A stretch of DNA of 64,000 nucleotides from Chitinophaga pinensis (GTDB lineage: Bacteria > Bacteroidota > Bacteroidia > NS11-12g > UBA955): NCBI GenBank assembly GCA_945871905.1, contig CAMBXL010000002.1:198936-262935 (forward strand), in the 5' to 3' direction. A model generated the notes under the pieces. It had not been told where the DNA came from. It was given only the letters and a program-made list of their open reading frames with translations, and searched no databases. Position numbers and translations under genes: made by a program. Positions 61,001-64,000 of the stretch are shown here, piece by piece. Every line of letters begins with the position of its first letter. Positions within the stretch are counted from its first letter, which is position 1.

Positions 61001-64000
61001 ATGAGGAAATTATTGTTTTTAGTTTTATTTCTAGTTTGTACAAGCCCCATGTTCTCGCAGTCCTATGGAAATGAGTGGATTAGTCCTAACCAAAAATATT
61101 TCAAAATCACGCTCAATAACACAGGAATTTACCGAATAGATTATTTCAACTTGATTAGTGCAGCCACAGAAATGAGGCTTGATTTGTCTACTGTGAATCC
61201 TAGAAAATGGCAGATTTTCCACAATGGAATAGAAATACCTATTTATGTGGCCGGAGAGCAAGACAATATTTTTAATAGTTTCGATTTTATTGAATTTTAC
61301 TCGACTCCTAATGATGGGAAACTAGACAATGGTTTGTACAGTAATCCTGATTTTAATGCCAATCCTTCAAGGAGTATAATCTCTGACAGCAGCGTATTTT
61401 ACTTAACTTTTTTGCCAGCAAACTCGCCACAAAATGGACTTAGGTTAAAAGAATACAGAAATACAAATTTCAGTTCATTTACACCTCAAAATTATTGTTT
61501 ATTCACAAGCAAAGTTGGGTTTTACAACCTTTATAACTACGGAAAAGGATTTTCATTACAAGGTTCACAAACTGTTAATCCTGATTATGTAAAAGCCGAA
61601 GGATATGTAAGTTCTTACTTTGGCTCAGGCACTAGTATTCCTGCATTTCCAGCTACCGTTCCTACCCCTAATGCTTCACTCGATGGACCAAACCCACAGT
61701 TAAGCTTCCAATCAATTAGCGCTAATGATAATGTATTGGTTAGTAATGACCATCACCTAAAAGTGAATATTAGCAATGATAATGTTTCTTATACCACTGT
61801 TTTTGATACTTTATTTGATGGCATTACGGTTATAAATAAAGAACTTGAATTTAGCAAAAATCAAATTGGCAATGAAACTTATTTTAGATTTACACCAGAT
61901 TTTATAACAGGGGTTCCATACCAAGCACATGCATTGGCATATATCAACATTAAATATTCTAGAACCCTTGATTTAACTAGTAATCATCAACGAAATTTTG
62001 AATTAGAAGGTTCAACTAATCCCCGTTATTTAGAATGGACTAATTATAATGCAAGCAAAAATAGACCAATTATTTATGACTTTACAAGTGGTTACAGAGT
62101 TAGAGGTGAAAAATATGGCAGTGACAATGTTAGAATAATATTACCATCTGGAAATGCCTCAAATTACTACCTAACAGACAGTACTGATATTACTTTTTTG
62201 ACCGCTAATCAAATTAAGCCAGGAATAAGTTATGAATCGATAGATGACAATAGTTTTGTAGTTTTCGATTCACGTCAATGGGTTAATAAAAACAAATTCC
62301 TGATGATTACCAACAATTCAATTGTAGGTAAATATACAGGAGATTTTATTCAATATAAAAGAACAATAACCAATACGAGTCCTGCGGATTTAGTAACCGT
62401 TCAGCAGCTATACGACCATTTCTCATACGGAGTACCACATCCATTGGCTATTCGTAATTTTCTTAGATTTTTAGCGGAGAGTGGTGACACAACCTTAAAA
62501 TTTGTATTTTTAGTTGGCCGTGGTTATCAAACAGATTATATTAGACCAGCCAACAGATTAAGAGATAATATTGTTCCATCCATTGGTGTTCCTGCCTCAG
62601 ATAATATGTTTGCCACCTCTATACTTGGTTCAAATTTATCACCATATTTTGCAATAGGTAGATTAACGATAGACCGAGCCGTACAATTGGGGATTTATTT
62701 AAACAAAGTCAAAGATTTTGATGCTAATTCAAATGAAATATGGAAAAAGCATAATTTGCATCTTGCGGGAGGAGAAGACGGATCACAAGCACTTAATTTT
62801 ACAAACCGTTTAAACAGTCACGCCAATTTTGTGAAAGCTCAACCCTTTGGTGGATGGGTGACCACTTATACCAAGTCAAGTGTTGGAATAAGTGAGCCAT
62901 TTTTAAAGCAAAAAGCAATAGATGTTGTATGTAAGCCCGAAGGTAATGGCGTTCAATTTGTAACGTTCTTAGGGCATGGTAGTGCGAATGTTGCCGATGT
63001 GGATATTGGTGACACATTAGAGTATTATAACAAAAACAAATATCCTATTTTTTACTTCAATGGTTGTAGCATAGGTAATCCATGTATTGGACCACCCAAC
63101 AAGAATGTTAGATTATCAGGCGAGCGGTTTATAAACGCTAAAGACAAGGGAGCAATTGCTTTTATTGGACAAACTGCCTTATCAGAATTAAATCACGTAG
63201 ACAGGCAAAATCGAGAATTATACCGATTGATATATTCGAGTAAATACAATGGAAATTATACGATTGGGGAAGCCATCAAAGACATGTTGGGTGTAACTGG
63301 AATAATCTCAAATGAGTTAAACAGTATTCAATCAAGAATATTATTTTTACAGGGGGATCCTTCATTAAGACTTTATCAACCTTCAATCCCTGATTATGAA
63401 ATTTCCGACAAATCTGTTTTTCTATATCCTGAGGATTACAGCGCTGTTGCAGATTCGTTTGCGGTAGCTGTTCCAATAACCAATAAGGGGAAATATGTTT
63501 CAGACTCAATTTCTATAAGAATAGACAGAAGTTATCCAAATAATTTTATAGAAAAAACATACTTTTTCAAAGTTAAGAGTATAGCGAATACAGATACTGT
63601 TTATTTGTATATTAAATCAAAAGATGCAGCGAGTGCGGGAATTAATAAGTTTACCATAACTATAAATGACGATTTCGCTATTACCGAAAACAACTATACC
63701 AATAACAGGGCAATCATTTATCCGTTTATTCCAGGTAATGGGGTCAATTTGATATACCCAAAACGTTATGACATAGTTTCAAGACTGAATAATGACAGTG
63801 TAACATTAGTGGCTCAGGCATTAAATATTTTTGAGCAAAACTATCAGTTTGTCTTTGAGATAGACACATCACATTTATTCAATAGTCCATGGAAAAAAGC
63901 GGACAGTTCTTCTTCAATCATTGGTCACTTAAGAAATTGGAAAGTCAAGCTAATGGGCAATAGAGACAGTATTGTTTATTATTGGAGAGGGAGAATAAAT
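61001..64000 (+). CDS. porU2: Gingipain-family (C25) cysteine peptidase, PorU2-like T9SS sortase (3' end cut by window edge)
   Basis: The frame opens at an ATG and runs 1000 codons to the window edge without a stop. A signal peptide (MRKLLFLVLFLVCTSPMFSQ) is followed by the N-terminal PorU-type domain (YFKITLNNTGIYRIDYFNL). The C25 peptidase domain spans about 470-800: LKFVFLVGRGYQTDY, catalytic H659 in FLGHGSANVADV, catalytic C689 in FNGCSIGNPC, and the closing QGDPSLRLYQP. An Ig-like domain follows. PorU removes C-terminal sorting domains from T9SS cargo and attaches them to surface lipid; the longer PorU2-type proteins are suggested to do the same. Length already above 1000 residues favours PorU2 over PorU. 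It would process the T9SS cargo encoded elsewhere in this window. Confidence 0.88.
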   Translation, partial: MRKLLFLVLFLVCTSPMFSQSYGNEWISPNQKYFKITLNNTGIYRIDYFNLISAATEMRLDLSTVNPRKWQIFHNGIEIPIYVAGEQDNIFNSFDFIEFYSTPNDGKLDNGLYSNPDFNANPSRSIISDSSVFYLTFLPANSPQNGLRLKEYRNTNFSSFTPQNYCLFTSKVGFYNLYNYGKGFSLQGSQTVNPDYVKAEGYVSSYFGSGTSIPAFPATVPTPNASLDGPNPQLSFQSISANDNVLVSNDHHLKVNISNDNVSYTTVFDTLFDGITVINKELEFSKNQIGNETYFRFTPDFITGVPYQAHALAYINIKYSRTLDLTSNHQRNFELEGSTNPRYLEWTNYNASKNRPIIYDFTSGYRVRGEKYGSDNVRIILPSGNASNYYLTDSTDITFLTANQIKPGISYESIDDNSFVVFDSRQWVNKNKFLMITNNSIVGKYTGDFIQYKRTITNTSPADLVTVQQLYDHFSYGVPHPLAIRNFLRFLAESGDTTLKFVFLVGRGYQTDYIRPANRLRDNIVPSIGVPASDNMFATSILGSNLSPYFAIGRLTIDRAVQLGIYLNKVKDFDANSNEIWKKHNLHLAGGEDGSQALNFTNRLNSHANFVKAQPFGGWVTTYTKSSVGISEPFLKQKAIDVVCKPEGNGVQFVTFLGHGSANVADVDIGDTLEYYNKNKYPIFYFNGCSIGNPCIGPPNKNVRLSGERFINAKDKGAIAFIGQTALSELNHVDRQNRELYRLIYSSKYNGNYTIGEAIKDMLGVTGIISNELNSIQSRILFLQGDPSLRLYQPSIPDYEISDKSVFLYPEDYSAVADSFAVAVPITNKGKYVSDSISIRIDRSYPNNFIEKTYFFKVKSIANTDTVYLYIKSKDAASAGINKFTITINDDFAITENNYTNNRAIIYPFIPGNGVNLIYPKRYDIVSRLNNDSVTLVAQALNIFEQNYQFVFEIDTSHLFNSPWKKADSSSSIIGHLRNWKVKLMGNRDSIVYYWRGRIN

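Overview
The window comes from an AT-rich chromosome of a Bacteroidota bacterium, probably a free-living, gliding or surface-associated relative of the Chitinophagales/Flavobacteriales; I cannot place it below phylum. The evidence is: several secreted proteins with type IX secretion (T9SS) C-terminal sorting domains, a gingipain-family PorU2-like sortase at the right edge, phylum-typical fusions (E1 alpha/beta, MurF/Alr), the gene order miaB - sigma54 activator - lptE - TPR protein - secG, the MoxR/DUF58/DUF4350/DUF4129/SpoIIM operon, group III truncated haemoglobin, and TAnnTTTG promoter boxes with almost no Shine-Dalgarno signals.

Layout. 1-9.6 kb: an edge-truncated membrane protein, a GT-C glycosyltransferase, an E1 dehydrogenase fusion, a GT2 glycosyltransferase, a secreted S8 protease, an EamA exporter and an rRNA m5C methyltransferase. 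9.6-14.4 kb: a 350-bp gene-free AT-rich gap, then a translationally coupled PLP aminotransferase and FAD monooxygenase-DsbA-like fusion, then a GAF histidine kinase broken at a homopolymer. 14.4-22.5 kb: metG, an exported protein, then the minus-strand envelope operon miaB to secG. 22.6-28.8 kb: the five-gene MoxR operon. 28.9-41.6 kb: haemoglobin, a second S8 protease, a MacB-like permease, and a run of T9SS cargo (a PKD/type-B protein, an SGNH-beta-helix fusion, a C25-like protein lacking the catalytic motifs). 41.6-57.4 kb: TauE/SafE transporter, C-terminal processing protease, HTH regulator, a three-gene sugar operon, AsmA, NFACT/RqcH-like protein, amino-acid permease and MurF-Alr. 57.4-58.1 kb: a short non-coding island. 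58.1-64 kb: pssA, metK, a tetrapyrrole-methylase-fold protein and the PorU2-like sortase, which runs off the edge.

The most unusual object is at 57.7-58.07 kb. A good Bacteroidota promoter (TTG-N19-TATCTTTG, minus strand) reads through two tandem 90/91-bp units and then a complete initiator tRNA-fMet, followed by a hairpin/T-run terminator. Each unit is a 36-nt copy of the 5' half of the tRNA, stopping in the anticodon loop, followed by a perfect 14-bp all-GC-core palindrome. A small GIY-YIG nuclease gene and another tRNA-like fragment lie just downstream. A second recurring pattern is that many start codons lie only about 5-12 bases after a TAnnTTTG box, which suggests leaderless or nearly leaderless mRNAs.

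Functional threads: cell-surface biogenesis (LptE, SecG, AsmA, MurF-Alr, PssA, glycosyltransferases), T9SS export of proteases and carbohydrate-active proteins, and translation/RNA maintenance (MetG, MetK, MiaB, RsmF-like, NFACT, tRNA-fMet). All calls come from reading the sequence; no database search was run.
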